Below are positions 1 to 6,869 of a stretch of DNA of 14,496 nt, in pieces. The position numbers were made by a program, and so were the translations under genes. Numbering within the stretch: the first letter of the stretch is position 1; each line of letters starts with the position of its first letter. Origin of the DNA: Deltaproteobacteria bacterium. Its GTDB lineage: Bacteria; Desulfobacterota; GWC2-55-46. The DNA is taken from contig JACRCJ010000066.1 in assembly GCA_016219075.1 (NCBI GenBank), forward strand, positions 1 through 14,496, written 5' to 3'. The notes below the pieces were generated by a model. That model had not been told where the DNA came from. It ran no database searches and worked only from the letters and a program-made list of their open reading frames with translations.

Positions 1-252
1 ACCGGCAAGGTCAGGGAAGAGCTCAAGGCAAGGACCGGCGAGGACAATGTAAGCATATTCATCCCCTGCACGCCCAACCCCACGACCGGCTACTACATAG
101 TGGCGCGCGAAAGCGACGTCATCTACCTCGACATGAAGGCCGAGGACGCCTTCAAGCTCATAATGACCGGCGGGCTTGTCGTCCCAAAGCACGATGGTCT
201 GGCGCATCTGACAGACGCGGTCCATGCCGGCATCAAGGTCAAATCGATATGA
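1..252 (+). CDS. DUF502 family membrane protein, C-terminal fragment
   Basis: The gene enters from the left edge in frame 1 and ends at TGA 250-252, so only the last 83 residues are visible. They include a segment reading IFIPCTPNPTTGYYIVA, then DVIYLDMKAEDAFKLIMTGG and LVVP. This pattern (hydrophobic strand, TPNPTTG turn, acidic helix, GG-VVP) is typical of the C-terminal soluble part of DUF502 proteins, the family that also contains plant COV proteins. In that family the N-terminal half carries membrane segments, which lie outside the window here. The biochemical role of bacterial members is not established. The gene is followed at once by a terminator, so it is probably the last gene of an upstream unit and not part of the sugar-phosphate cluster. 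The family call is by recognition of the motif only. Confidence 0.75.
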   Translation, partial: TGKVREELKARTGEDNVSIFIPCTPNPTTGYYIVARESDVIYLDMKAEDAFKLIMTGGLVVPKHDGLAHLTDAVHAGIKVKSI

Positions 253-281
253 ACCCCCGGCGGTTAAAGCCCCGGGGTTTT
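252..281 (+). terminator. Rho-independent terminator after the DUF502 gene
   Basis: The arms AACCCCCGG (252-260) and CCGGGGTT (272-279) pair with one bulged C and a loop of about 11 nt, and TT follows the stem. The hairpin starts at the stop codon of the DUF502 gene. The T tract is short, so strength is uncertain. Confidence 0.6.
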
Positions 282-338
282 AAGAGCGTTAAAAATAAAC
301 CGCGGATGATCTTTTCCGGCCCCGGCCTGTTTTTTTCC

Positions 339-367
339 TTTACCGCCGGAGCCGATTCATCTATATT
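339..367 (+). promoter_or_regulatory. Candidate sigma70-type promoter for the sugar-phosphate cluster
   Basis: TTTACC (339-344) and TATATT (362-367) are separated by 17 bases and match 4 of 6 and 5 of 6 consensus positions. A start near 374 would give a leader of about 77 nt before tkt. That leader contains a possible loose hairpin pairing GCAGCC with GGC and CTGC around 383-419. This is the best candidate in the gap between the DUF502 terminator and tkt, but it is a pattern match only. Confidence 0.4.
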
Positions 368-450
368 GTCTTTTCTGATAACTGCAGCCCCTTTTTCGGG
401 CCGTCCGGCTTTGCTGCTCTAAAAAATATTTAAGTTCATGAAGGGGCGAT

Positions 451-2493
451 ATGGAAAATCTCAAGAAACTCCACAGTTTTGACTCTCTTGACGAGCTATC
501 GATAAATACTATCAGGTTCCTCTCGGTGGACGGGGTTGAAAAGGCCAAATCAGGGCATCCGGGGATGCCGATGGGAGACGCCCCGATGGCCTATGTGCTC
601 TGGTCCCGGTTTTTAAAGCACAACCCCGGCAACCCCAAATGGCCAAACCGTGACCGCTTCGTCCTCTCCGCCGGACACGGCTCGATGCTCCTTTATTCGC
701 TGCTGCACCTCACGGGCTACAAGATGGATCTTGAGGAGCTTAAGAACTTCAGGCAGTGGGGCAGCCACACGCCCGGACACCCCGAGTACGACATTGAAAG
801 AGGGATCGAGACCACGACCGGGCCACTGGGCCAGGGGTTCGCCAACGGGGTCGGCATGGCCATGGCCGAGAGGTATTTAGCCGACCGCTACAACAGGCCG
901 GGCTTCCAGGTCTTCGACCACCATGTCTATTCCATTGCGAGCGACGGCGACATGATGGAAGGCGTGTCAAATGAAGCGGCATCCATTGCCGGCCACCTCG
1001 GACTCGGCAAGATCGTGTGCCTCTACTCCGACAACAAGATAAGCATAGAAGGCCCCACCGACCTCGCGTTCACCGAAGATGTGGGCAAAAGGTTCGAGGC
1101 GATGAACTGGCATGTGCAAAGGGTCGGCGGACTCGACCTTGAGGGGATAGCCGGGGCCATAGAGGCCGCCAGACGGGAGACCGCCAGACCGTCTCTCATA
1201 ATGGTGCGCACCAACATAGGCTACGGGAGCCCCGCCAAGCAGGACACGGCCGACGCGCACGGAGAGCCGCTCGGGGCCTCCGAGGTAAAGGCCGCTAAAG
1301 AAATGCTGGGATGGCCGCTTGAGCCCGCCTTCCACATACCCGAAGAAGCGCTTAAGTCCTTCAGAAAGGCCGTTGATAAAGGGAAGGCCCTTGAAGCCGA
1401 ATGGAACGGCCTTCTTGAGAGATATGCGAAAGAGCACCCGGAATTGGCCGCCGAGGTCAGAGGGATAGTGGCGGGAGTGCGCCCGGACGGATGGGTAAAA
1501 GACCTTCCGGTCTTTACCGAAAAGGACGGCCCCGTGGCAACACGGGCCGCCTCAGGAAAGGTCTTGAACGCCATAGCCAAAAAGGCCCCGTTCCTTCTCG
1601 GAGGCTCGGCGGACCTCGCCCCCTCGACAAAGACCACGCTCTCAGGCATGGGGAACTTCCTTCCGGACAAGGTCGGCAGAAACCTGCACTTCGGCGTCAG
1701 GGAGCACGCGATGGGCTCCATCTTGAACGGCATGGCCTTGAGCAAGGCCCTTGTGCCCTACGGGGCGACATTCCTCATATTTTCCGACTATATGCGTCCT
1801 CCAATAAGGCTTGCGGCCCTGATGAATCTCCAGACCGTATATGTCTTCACCCACGACTCCATCGGCCTCGGTGAAGACGGCCCGACGCACCAGCCCATAG
1901 AGCAGCTCTCAGGCCTGAGGGCGGTCCCGCACCTCAAGGTAATACGCCCGGCCGACGCCAACGAGACGGCCGAGGCATGGAAGACGGCCCTTTTAAGCAC
2001 GGACGGCCCAGTGGCGCTTGTCCTGACGCGCCAGAACCTCCCGGTCCTCGACAGGACGAAGTACGCCCCGGCCTCCGGCCTTACGCGCGGGGCTTATATC
2101 CTCGCGGACTGTCCCGGCTCCAGCCCCGAAGTGATACTTATAGCCACTGGCTCTGAGGTGCACATTGCGCTCGAGTCCTACGGAGAGCTTGTCAAAAACG
2201 GCGTGAAGGCCCGCGTCGTGAGCATGCCGTGCTGCGAGCTCTTCGACGCAGAGGACGCCGGGTACAGGAACTCCGTGCTGCCGCCGGATGTGAGGCTCAG
2301 GGTCTCGATAGAGGCTGGCTCTCCGATGGGCTGGCACAAGTACGCGGGAAGCGAAGGCACGGTCATCGGCATAGAGAGGTTCGGAGCCTCCGCCCCGTAC
2401 AAGACCATCTACGAGCGCTTCGGCATTACGGCCGAAGAGGTGACAAAGAGGGCCATGGCCCTTGTAAACGCTAAAAAAGACACGCTTTCTTGA
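451..2493 (+). CDS. tkt: Transketolase
   Basis: This thiamine diphosphate enzyme moves two-carbon ketol units between sugar phosphates in the non-oxidative pentose phosphate pathway, in the cytoplasm. At 680 residues it has the usual full length. Visible motifs are SGHPG (34-38), DRFVLSAGH (68-76), GPLGQG (124-129), the ThDP/Mg2+ motif SDGDMMEG (164-171) continuing to DNKISIEG (194-201), the catalytic glutamate in FGVREH (E418), and DGPTHQP (476-482). The order is pyrophosphate-binding domain, pyrimidine-binding domain, then the C-terminal domain. The start ATG has AAGGGG (441-446) at suitable spacing. It is the first gene of the cluster and is followed 147 bases later by the tal-pgi fusion, which supplies the partner transaldolase reaction. 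All key residues are intact. The only uncertainty is naming (tktA, tktB or tkt). Confidence 0.97.
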   Translation: MENLKKLHSFDSLDELSINTIRFLSVDGVEKAKSGHPGMPMGDAPMAYVLWSRFLKHNPGNPKWPNRDRFVLSAGHGSMLLYSLLHLTGYKMDLEELKNFRQWGSHTPGHPEYDIERGIETTTGPLGQGFANGVGMAMAERYLADRYNRPGFQVFDHHVYSIASDGDMMEGVSNEAASIAGHLGLGKIVCLYSDNKISIEGPTDLAFTEDVGKRFEAMNWHVQRVGGLDLEGIAGAIEAARRETARPSLIMVRTNIGYGSPAKQDTADAHGEPLGASEVKAAKEMLGWPLEPAFHIPEEALKSFRKAVDKGKALEAEWNGLLERYAKEHPELAAEVRGIVAGVRPDGWVKDLPVFTEKDGPVATRAASGKVLNAIAKKAPFLLGGSADLAPSTKTTLSGMGNFLPDKVGRNLHFGVREHAMGSILNGMALSKALVPYGATFLIFSDYMRPPIRLAALMNLQTVYVFTHDSIGLGEDGPTHQPIEQLSGLRAVPHLKVIRPADANETAEAWKTALLSTDGPVALVLTRQNLPVLDRTKYAPASGLTRGAYILADCPGSSPEVILIATGSEVHIALESYGELVKNGVKARVVSMPCCELFDAEDAGYRNSVLPPDVRLRVSIEAGSPMGWHKYAGSEGTVIGIERFGASAPYKTIYERFGITAEEVTKRAMALVNAKKDTLS

Positions 2494-2570
2494 TAGGCCC
2501 CGTTCACTCTGATATACTTGTATCGTCCAGGTCCGCTTCTTTCCAATTAGTACCATTCGAATCATATCGA

Positions 2571-2610
2571 CCGCGCTCAGGGCCGCCCCGCAAGGCTGCC
2601 CTGAGCGCGG
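2571..2610 (+). terminator. 13-bp hairpin between tkt and tal-pgi, possible weak terminator or mRNA stabiliser
   Basis: CCGCGCTCAGGGC (2571-2583) and GCCCTGAGCGCGG (2598-2610) are perfect inverted repeats. The loop can itself form a small GCC/GGC stem. Downstream comes CTTATTTCC, not an uninterrupted T tract, so full termination is unlikely. Partial termination or protection of the tkt mRNA end would fit. The tal-pgi ribosome site (AGGAG, 2630-2634) begins 20 bases later. Confidence 0.5.
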
Positions 2611-2640
2611 CTTATTTCCTATTTTCCACAGGAGAATCCC

Positions 2641-5499
2641 ATGAACCCGCTGCAAAGACTCAAGGAGTTTGGCCAGAGCGTATGGTACGACAACCTGAGG
2701 AGGGGGCTTATAACCACAGGGGAACTGAGACGCATGGTGGCCGAGTACGGGGTCTCAGGCGTCACCTCCAACCCCACGATCTTCGAGAAGGCCATCGCCG
2801 GCACCAACGAATACGACTCCGAGATAGCGTCGCTCGCACTGGAGGGCAGAAGCGTAGAAGAGATACTCGAAAAGCTGACGATTGAAGACATCAGGCACGC
2901 GGCCGACATCCTTAAAACGGTCTATGACGAGACGGACGGGGTTGACGGGTTCGTAAGCCTGGAGGTGAGACCCGACCTCGCAGGAGACGCCGGGGGGACG
3001 GTAAGGGAGGCAAGGGCGCTCTTTGCGGCGCTTGACAGGGAGAATGTGATGGTGAAGGTCCCGGCCACCGTCGAGGGGATAGCGGCCTTCGAAGAGCTTG
3101 TCTACGAAGGCAGGAACATAAACGTGACGCTCCTTTTTTCGGCCCGGAGGTACGAAGAGGTCGCGTGGGCGTACATAAGGGGGCTTGAAAGAAGGCTCGC
3201 CGAAGGAAAACCCGTGGACAATATCGCGAGCGTGGCGAGTTTTTTCGTAAGCCGCGTTGATACGCTCGCAGACATGTTGATAGAGGAGAGGATGGAGGCG
3301 GCGGCCTCTCACGACGAGAAGGCCCGTCTCATAGAGCTTGCAGGGAAGGTGGCCGTGGCAAACGCCAAGGTCGCGTTCATAAGGTACTCCGAGATATTCG
3401 GCGGCGGCCGGTTTAAAACGCTCGAGGAAGAGGGCGCAGTCCCGCAGAGGCTTCTTTGGGCCTCAACGGGTACGAAGAACCCCGCTTACAGCGATGTGAA
3501 ATATGTCGAGGAGCTAATAGCCGGGGGGACGGTCAATACCATGCCCCTGGACACGATGCTCGCCTTCCACAGCCACGGCGAAGTGGCGGGCACGCTTTCG
3601 GAAGGGCTTGAAGAGGCGAAAAAGGTCATCTCGGAACTCTCCTCCGTCGGGATCGACTACGACGCCATGACCGGGAGGCTTGAAAAAGAGGGGGTCGAAA
3701 GCTTCATGAAGTCTTATGACGGCCTTAAAGAGCGCCTGAACGACAAGAGGGACGCCGTACTCGGAAAAGACGGGTATGGCTCCTCTTTTTCCATAAAGGG
3801 GTTCGAGGAGCCGGTGAAAGAAGCGCTGAAGAAGCTCTCCGCGGACGGCTTTCTGGAGAGGCTCTGGGAGAAGGACGCCACGCTGTGGAAAAAAGACCCC
3901 GAAGAGAAGAAGCACATAAGAAACTCGCTCGGCTGGCTTGCCGTCCCGGCCGCGATGGAAGAGAACCGTGGGATGATCGAGAAGTTCGCGGCAGGGGTCA
4001 AGGAGGAGGGGTTTAAGCACGCCGTATTGCTCGGCATGGGGGGCTCAAGCCTTGCCCCGCTTGTGTTAAAGGAGTCGTTCGGCCCGGTAAAGGGATACCC
4101 TGAGCTTACGGTGCTCGACTCGACCGACCCGGAGGCCGTGGCACAGACGGCGGCAAGGATAGACATCGCAAGGACGCTCTTCATCTTTTCGAGCAAGTCC
4201 GGCTCCACCATAGAGCCCTTGAGCCTCTTTGAGTACTTCCACGATAGGGTCGTCAAGATAAAGGGCGAGCACGCCGGGAAAAACTTCATAGCGATAACGG
4301 ACCCGGGAACCGCCCTTGAGGGCTTTTCGAGGAAGTACGGGTTCAGGCACGCGTTTATAAACCCTCACGACATCGGGGGCCGCTTCTCGGCTCTATCGTA
4401 CTTCGGGCTCGTGCCGGCGGCAGTGGCCGGGGTGAGCATAGAAAAGCTCCTTTACCACGCCCTTGAGGTCTCGGCGGCCACCGAGCCGTGCGTAAACCCC
4501 GAAGAGAGCGAGGCCGTCAGGCTCGGGGCCGTCATGGGAACTCTCGCCAGGGCCGGCAGAGACAAGCTCACGGTCTTTCTCTCAAGGGAGATATCCACAT
4601 TCGGCCTCTGGATAGAGCAGCTCGTGGCCGAATCCACGGGCAAGGACGGAACAGGGGTGGTGCCGGTATCGAATGAGCCCCCGGCCGCTCCCGGCAACTA
4701 CGGTGACGACAGGCTCTTCGTATACATAGGCGCGGGTCTGCCGGACCCCGGCACGGCAAAAACGCTCAAGGCTTTGACCGAAGCGGGCCACCCGGTCTTA
4801 AGCTTCATCCTCAAGGACCCGTACGAGCTGGGCGGGGAGATGCTCAAGTGGGAGGTCGCCACAGCCGTTGCCGGGCGCATCCTCGGCATAAACCCCTTTG
4901 ACCAGCCCGATGTCGAGATAGCCAAGAAGATGGCCCGCGACAAGCTCAACGGCGCGGGAGAAAAAGGCGGGCTTAAGTTCCCCGGCGTTCAGCTTGACGG
5001 CGGGAACTCCCGGGTCTATCTCGGCAAGACCGCTTACAATCTGCTCGGACTCAAGGACGGGGAGACGGCCAAAGCGATGGAAGGGTTCATTGGGCTTGCC
5101 GGCAAGGGCGACTATATCGGCGTACTCGCGTACTTGAACCCGTTTGACGAAGAGACGGGCAGGATGTTAACGGCGCTCCGCAAAGACCTCAGGGACTCAA
5201 CTGGGGCGGCGACCCAGTTCGGGTACGGCCCCAGATACCTGCACTCCACGGGACAGCTCCACAAGGGCGGGGCCAACAGGGGGGTCTTTATAATGATCAC
5301 CCACCGTACGGAGAGGGACGAGCCAATACCGGGGAGCGCTTTCAGCTTCTCGGAGCTTGAGCGCTCGCAGGCGTTCGGGGACATGGAGGCGCTCGATTCC
5401 AGGGGGTGCAGGGTAGTCCTCGTGGACCTCAAGGATTCGTCGAAAGAGTCGATAAAAGAGCTGGGGTCGTTACTTAAAGGCGCGATAAAGAGCCGGTAG
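2641..5499 (+). CDS. Bifunctional transaldolase / glucose-6-phosphate isomerase
   Basis: One uninterrupted 952-residue frame carries two enzymes. Residues 1 to about 365 are a transaldolase: signature VTSNP (41-45), Schiff-base lysine K139 in MVKVPAT, and STGTKNP (275-281). Residues from about 380 to 952 are a phosphoglucose isomerase: GMGGSSLAP (465-473), the sugar-phosphate loop SKSGST (518-523), the signature DIGGRF (577-582), and a C-terminal HSTGQLHKGG with K875. The start ATG has AGGAG six bases upstream. Transaldolase yields fructose-6-phosphate from sedoheptulose-7-phosphate and glyceraldehyde-3-phosphate; the isomerase turns fructose-6-phosphate into glucose-6-phosphate, the Zwf substrate. 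Such fusions are known in several bacteria. Fusion would pass the shared intermediate from one site to the other, but channelling is inference. Both catalytic halves look intact. The annotation is secure from motifs at both ends. Confidence 0.96.
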   Translation: MNPLQRLKEFGQSVWYDNLRRGLITTGELRRMVAEYGVSGVTSNPTIFEKAIAGTNEYDSEIASLALEGRSVEEILEKLTIEDIRHAADILKTVYDETDGVDGFVSLEVRPDLAGDAGGTVREARALFAALDRENVMVKVPATVEGIAAFEELVYEGRNINVTLLFSARRYEEVAWAYIRGLERRLAEGKPVDNIASVASFFVSRVDTLADMLIEERMEAAASHDEKARLIELAGKVAVANAKVAFIRYSEIFGGGRFKTLEEEGAVPQRLLWASTGTKNPAYSDVKYVEELIAGGTVNTMPLDTMLAFHSHGEVAGTLSEGLEEAKKVISELSSVGIDYDAMTGRLEKEGVESFMKSYDGLKERLNDKRDAVLGKDGYGSSFSIKGFEEPVKEALKKLSADGFLERLWEKDATLWKKDPEEKKHIRNSLGWLAVPAAMEENRGMIEKFAAGVKEEGFKHAVLLGMGGSSLAPLVLKESFGPVKGYPELTVLDSTDPEAVAQTAARIDIARTLFIFSSKSGSTIEPLSLFEYFHDRVVKIKGEHAGKNFIAITDPGTALEGFSRKYGFRHAFINPHDIGGRFSALSYFGLVPAAVAGVSIEKLLYHALEVSAATEPCVNPEESEAVRLGAVMGTLARAGRDKLTVFLSREISTFGLWIEQLVAESTGKDGTGVVPVSNEPPAAPGNYGDDRLFVYIGAGLPDPGTAKTLKALTEAGHPVLSFILKDPYELGGEMLKWEVATAVAGRILGINPFDQPDVEIAKKMARDKLNGAGEKGGLKFPGVQLDGGNSRVYLGKTAYNLLGLKDGETAKAMEGFIGLAGKGDYIGVLAYLNPFDEETGRMLTALRKDLRDSTGAATQFGYGPRYLHSTGQLHKGGANRGVFIMITHRTERDEPIPGSAFSFSELERSQAFGDMEALDSRGCRVVLVDLKDSSKESIKELGSLLKGAIKSR

Positions 5500-5500
5500 A

Positions 5501-5527
5501 CGAAAGAGCCTTGAGAGGGCCCTTTCG
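5501..5527 (+). promoter_or_regulatory. Small hairpin between tal-pgi and gnd
   Basis: CGAAAG-A-GCC (5501-5510) pairs with GGC-C-CTTTCG (5518-5527), giving nine pairs around one mismatch and a 7-nt loop. It lies right after the tal-pgi stop and seven bases before the gnd ribosome site AAGGAGG (5534-5540). It could tune gnd translation or stabilise the message. No T tract follows, so it is not a convincing terminator. Confidence 0.35.
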
Positions 5528-5546
5528 CTTTCCAAGGAGGCGTTTT

Positions 5547-6461
5547 ATGCAGATAGGCATCGTGGGCCTGGGGCGCATGGGCATGAACATGGCCAGAAGG
5601 CTTAAGGCAGGCGGACACTCGGTAGCGGCCTTCAACGACACGCCGGACAAGACCAGAGAGGCCGAAGAAGAGGGGATGATTGGGGCCTATTCCCTGAAGG
5701 CCCTTGCCGGGGCTTTGAAGAGGCCGCGGCTCGTGTGGCTCATGATACCGGCCGGAAGCCCCGTTGACAAGGCGATAGAAGGGCTCAAAGGGGTCCTTGA
5801 AGAGGGCGACATAATAGTAGACGGCGGAAATAGCTTCTACAAGGACGCCATCAGGCGTTCAGACGGCCTCAAGACCGGAAAGATACACTTCCTCGACATA
5901 GGCGTAAGCGGCGGGGTCTGGGGCCTTAAGGTTGGCTACTGCCTCATGGCCGGAGGCGAAAGGGCCGTATACGACAGTATCGAGCCGGTGTTGAAGACGC
6001 TTGCGCCCCCGGAAGGCTATCTCTACTGCGGGCCCGCCGGGGCCGGTCACTTCGTCAAGATGGTCCACAACGGCATAGAGTACGGGATGATGGAGGCCTA
6101 CGGCGAGGGGTTTGAGCTGTTGAAGGCCTCGCGGTACGGCTCGACGGTTGATTTCGGCGATGTGGCGCGCCTGTGGGGAAAAGGAAGCGTGGTGAGGTCG
6201 TGGCTTCTGGAGCTTCTGGAATCCGCCCTCAGGAAAGACCCGGGGCTTGAGTCGATAAAGGGTTATGTGGAGGACTCGGGCGAGGGGAGGTGGACGGTAC
6301 AGGAGGCGATAGAAAGTGGAGTTGCCCTGCCGGTCATAACAGAGTCGCTTTTCAGGAGGTTCCGTTCCCGCCAGAGCGATACATTCACTGAGAAGGTCCT
6401 GGCGGCGCTCCGTAACGAGTTCGGCGGCCACGCCGTAAAGGCCGGGCGTAAACAGGGTTAG
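5547..6461 (+). CDS. gnd: 6-phosphogluconate dehydrogenase, decarboxylating, short form, probably NAD+-preferring
   Basis: The enzyme oxidises 6-phosphogluconate to ribulose-5-phosphate and CO2. The chosen ATG (5547) has AAGGAGG at 5534-5540. An upstream in-frame ATG at 5511 lacks such a site and adds an Arg-rich stretch foreign to the family. The 304-residue length is that of the short GntZ/YqeC-like class rather than the roughly 470-residue E. coli type. Seen motifs: Rossmann GLGRMG (7-12), DGGNS (92-96), and the catalytic block with K171, H174, N175 and E178 in HFVKMVHNGIEYG. After the second beta strand the protein reads AFNDT, with D31 where NADP+-dependent long forms have Arg in NRT. 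An acidic residue there usually favours NAD+; this is inference. The stop codon TAG forms part of the TTAG repeat flanking the adjacent mobile element. Confidence 0.93.
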   Translation: MQIGIVGLGRMGMNMARRLKAGGHSVAAFNDTPDKTREAEEEGMIGAYSLKALAGALKRPRLVWLMIPAGSPVDKAIEGLKGVLEEGDIIVDGGNSFYKDAIRRSDGLKTGKIHFLDIGVSGGVWGLKVGYCLMAGGERAVYDSIEPVLKTLAPPEGYLYCGPAGAGHFVKMVHNGIEYGMMEAYGEGFELLKASRYGSTVDFGDVARLWGKGSVVRSWLLELLESALRKDPGLESIKGYVEDSGEGRWTVQEAIESGVALPVITESLFRRFRSRQSDTFTEKVLAALRNEFGGHAVKAGRKQG

Positions 6462-6790
6462 CAGGCTGTTGAAAAACAGCCCGACCCACCCAACGGGCGG
6501 GTCCCCCGGGCAATCCATGGATGGATTGCCACTGGGTGCTCGCCGGCTCACGAAGTGATAAGGCGAGCTATACAAATGAAATCTTCCTTGCCAGCCACTA
6601 CCAAAAGGGAGTGCAATTGCGAGGCTTTTTTTAGCGTTAATAGAAAATACCTGCGATCATACGGCAAGCAAAGCTATAATCGAAGTCTCTGGCGCACCAA
6701 CATTTAAAAAGCAATTTGTGAGATTTGGCTGAATTCACTTCAGACAAATCGTTGCTGAAAAAGCCATGGAAGGACTTTTTCAGCATCCTG
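6462..6790. mobile_element. MITE-like non-autonomous element with inverted ends and TTAG duplication
   Basis: Its ends are inverted repeats: CAGGCTGTTGAAAAA (6462-6476) and, read on the minus strand, CAGGATGCTGAAAAA (6790-6776), 13 of 15 identical. TTAG occurs directly outside both ends (6458-6461 and 6791-6794), as expected for a 4-bp target duplication. TTAG fits the YTAR target of IS5-group transposases, so mobilisation by such an enzyme is possible, but that is inference. The 329-bp interior has no credible gene. It is rich in hairpins: 6464-6481 (7 bp, GAAA loop), 6483-6503 (9 bp, one mismatch), 6509-6530 (10 bp), 6538-6568 (7 bp), 6714-6749 (bulged) and 6754-6784 (10 bp). This element accounts for most of the 408-base gap between gnd and zwf. 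Its base composition is more AT-rich in the right half than the neighbouring genes. Confidence 0.72.
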
Positions 6791-6819
6791 TTAGAGAGAA
6801 AAACCGCGCGTCGTTACCG

Positions 6820-6848
6820 GGAAAAATACAACCATTTGGAAAAATACA
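6820..6848. repeat. Short direct repeat GGAAAAATACA upstream of zwf
   Basis: GGAAAAATACA occurs at 6820-6830 and again at 6838-6848, an 18-base period. Both copies lie between the mobile element and the zwf ribosome site (GAGGG, 6857-6861). It could be a regulator site or a small duplication; nothing in the sequence decides between these. Confidence 0.5.
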
Positions 6849-6869
6849 GTCCTTTGAGGGTATATCTCT

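Noticed and set aside
316..337. Terminator at CCGGCCCCGGCC followed by T run before tkt
   Set aside because: The GGCC arms leave a loop of only two bases, so a stable hairpin is unlikely despite the T tract.
1993..2655. Minus-strand ORF of 220 codons across the tkt end and the tkt/tal-pgi gap
   Set aside because: It is antisense to intact transketolase and has no recognisable motif; long shadow frames are common at this GC content.
2490..2885. Plus-strand ORF of 131 codons bridging tkt and tal-pgi
   Set aside because: It overlaps the 5' end of tal-pgi in another frame, and the tal-pgi frame carries the transaldolase signature.
5511..5546. Upstream ATG at 5511 as the gnd start
   Set aside because: It adds an Arg-rich stretch before the Rossmann strand and has no good ribosome site, whereas ATG 5547 has AAGGAGG.
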